This document shows positions 63,671-64,000 of a stretch of DNA of 64,000 bases, piece after piece. A program made the position numbers and the translations under genes. Within the stretch, counting starts at the first letter, position 1; every line of letters begins with the position of its first letter. The notes under the pieces were generated by a model. The model did not search any database. It had not been told where the DNA came from and saw only the letters and a program-made list of their open reading frames with translations. Source of the DNA: Chryseobacterium formosum (GTDB lineage: Bacteria > Bacteroidota > Bacteroidia > Flavobacteriales > Weeksellaceae); assembly GCF_026460885.1 (NCBI RefSeq), contig NZ_JAOVZW010000033.1:32482-96481 (forward strand). Reading direction: 5' to 3'.

Positions 63671-64000
63671 ATGAAAAAATTAATCGCAATCGCAGCCTTA
63701 ACTATCGGAGCAACCATATTGGGAACTAACAACGTTCAAGCTCAAAATACAACCGCTACAACAACAGTAAACATTACCCTGAACGATGTGATCTCCATCG
63801 ATGCCGGAAGTACAGCAATCGGTAATACGGTTGACTTTAACTATGCGACTGCAGCAGACTATAACTCTGATCAGACAATTACTAAAGCCAACTCTTTGAA
63901 AGTTACTTCAACGAAGAATTTTAACGTTAAAGTAAAAGCAGGAGGTGCTAATTTCATGAATGGAACCAACGTAATCCCTGTAAATGTTTTAACGATCAAA
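63671..64000 (+). CDS. Secreted beta-rich surface protein family, copy 3 (partial at window end)
   Basis: The first 110 residues of a protein nearly identical to copy 1: signal MKKLIAIAALTIGATILGTN ending near VQAQ, then TTATTTVNITLNDVISIDAG and NSLKVTSTKNFNVKVKAGGA. The frame is open to the right edge. It is the second of at least two tandem copies here; more may follow beyond the window. Confidence 0.85.
   Translation, partial: MKKLIAIAALTIGATILGTNNVQAQNTTATTTVNITLNDVISIDAGSTAIGNTVDFNYATAADYNSDQTITKANSLKVTSTKNFNVKVKAGGANFMNGTNVIPVNVLTIK

Larger units (their letters stand above)
63496..64000 (+). repeat. Duplicated terminator-promoter-gene module, copy B
   Basis: Partner of 35667-36164. 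The terminator, inverted repeat, promoter spacing and coding sequence correspond in order; the coding part is nearly identical up to the window end. Because copy 2 lies just upstream here, this locus looks like the ancestral tandem arrangement, and the one at 35667 looks like a transplanted derivative. Confidence 0.85.

Overview
The window is AT-rich and reads as chromosome of a Bacteroidota bacterium, class Flavobacteriia, most likely Chryseobacterium or a close Weeksellaceae relative. Evidence: a SusC/SusD pair with an ECF sigma factor and FecR-type anti-sigma factor, a subtilase ending in a type IX secretion sorting domain, DUF2147 and DUF3575 proteins, TPR proteins fused to AraC or LuxR DNA-binding domains, and promoter-like TAnnTTTG elements. 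No rRNA, tRNA, CRISPR array or intact insertion sequence was seen. The species call is inference.

Layout. 1-3000: tail of a DUF4132-type protein, a DASH-type photolyase/cryptochrome and a HAD phosphatase. 3000-15100: an accessory stretch of AraC regulators, NAD(P)-binding oxidoreductases, a siderophore-interacting flavoprotein, a serine hydrolase, a DEDDh exonuclease and a WG-repeat protein, mixed with gene relics. 15259-23111: a glycan locus (GH3, D-mannonate oxidoreductase-like SDR, mannonate dehydratase, GH2) that fits uronic-acid-decorated hemicellulose. 23245-30763: a redox/xenobiotic cluster (HxlR regulator diverging from nitroreductase, flavin monooxygenase, F420-reductase-like protein, OsmC/Ohr protein, NmrA-like protein), then two luciferase-like genes, the second broken. 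31703-35540: a hydrolase/LysR divergent pair and a TetR/MFS pair with visible operators. 35667-38160: a secreted-protein gene in a duplicated terminator-promoter-gene module, then relics (serine recombinase, lipoprotein, MITE-like repeat, AraC tail). 38209-45685: a SusCD polysaccharide-utilization-like locus with ECF/FecR control; susC and fecR are frameshifted.

46022-53489: a deletion scar fusing an rsbQ fragment to a histidine kinase tail, then the most interesting unit. A 67-residue secreted peptide with two cysteines and a small lipoprotein are followed by a TonB-type outer-membrane receptor, a MauE/DoxX-like membrane protein and a membrane-anchored protein that may be a beta-propeller. 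They face a divergent TPR-AraC membrane regulator across an intergenic region with an 11-bp inverted repeat and a 14-bp palindrome. I read this as a candidate peptide secretion, uptake or signalling system. 54114-64000: a TPR-LuxR regulator and a T9SS subtilase (both frameshifted), a DUF3575 barrel, a 1299-residue hybrid sensor kinase, and two more copies of the secreted-protein family, the last with the same upstream module as at 35667.

About a dozen reading frames are broken. Three frameshifts lie at runs of eight A/T. Read-level data are needed to separate true decay, phase variation and sequencing error.
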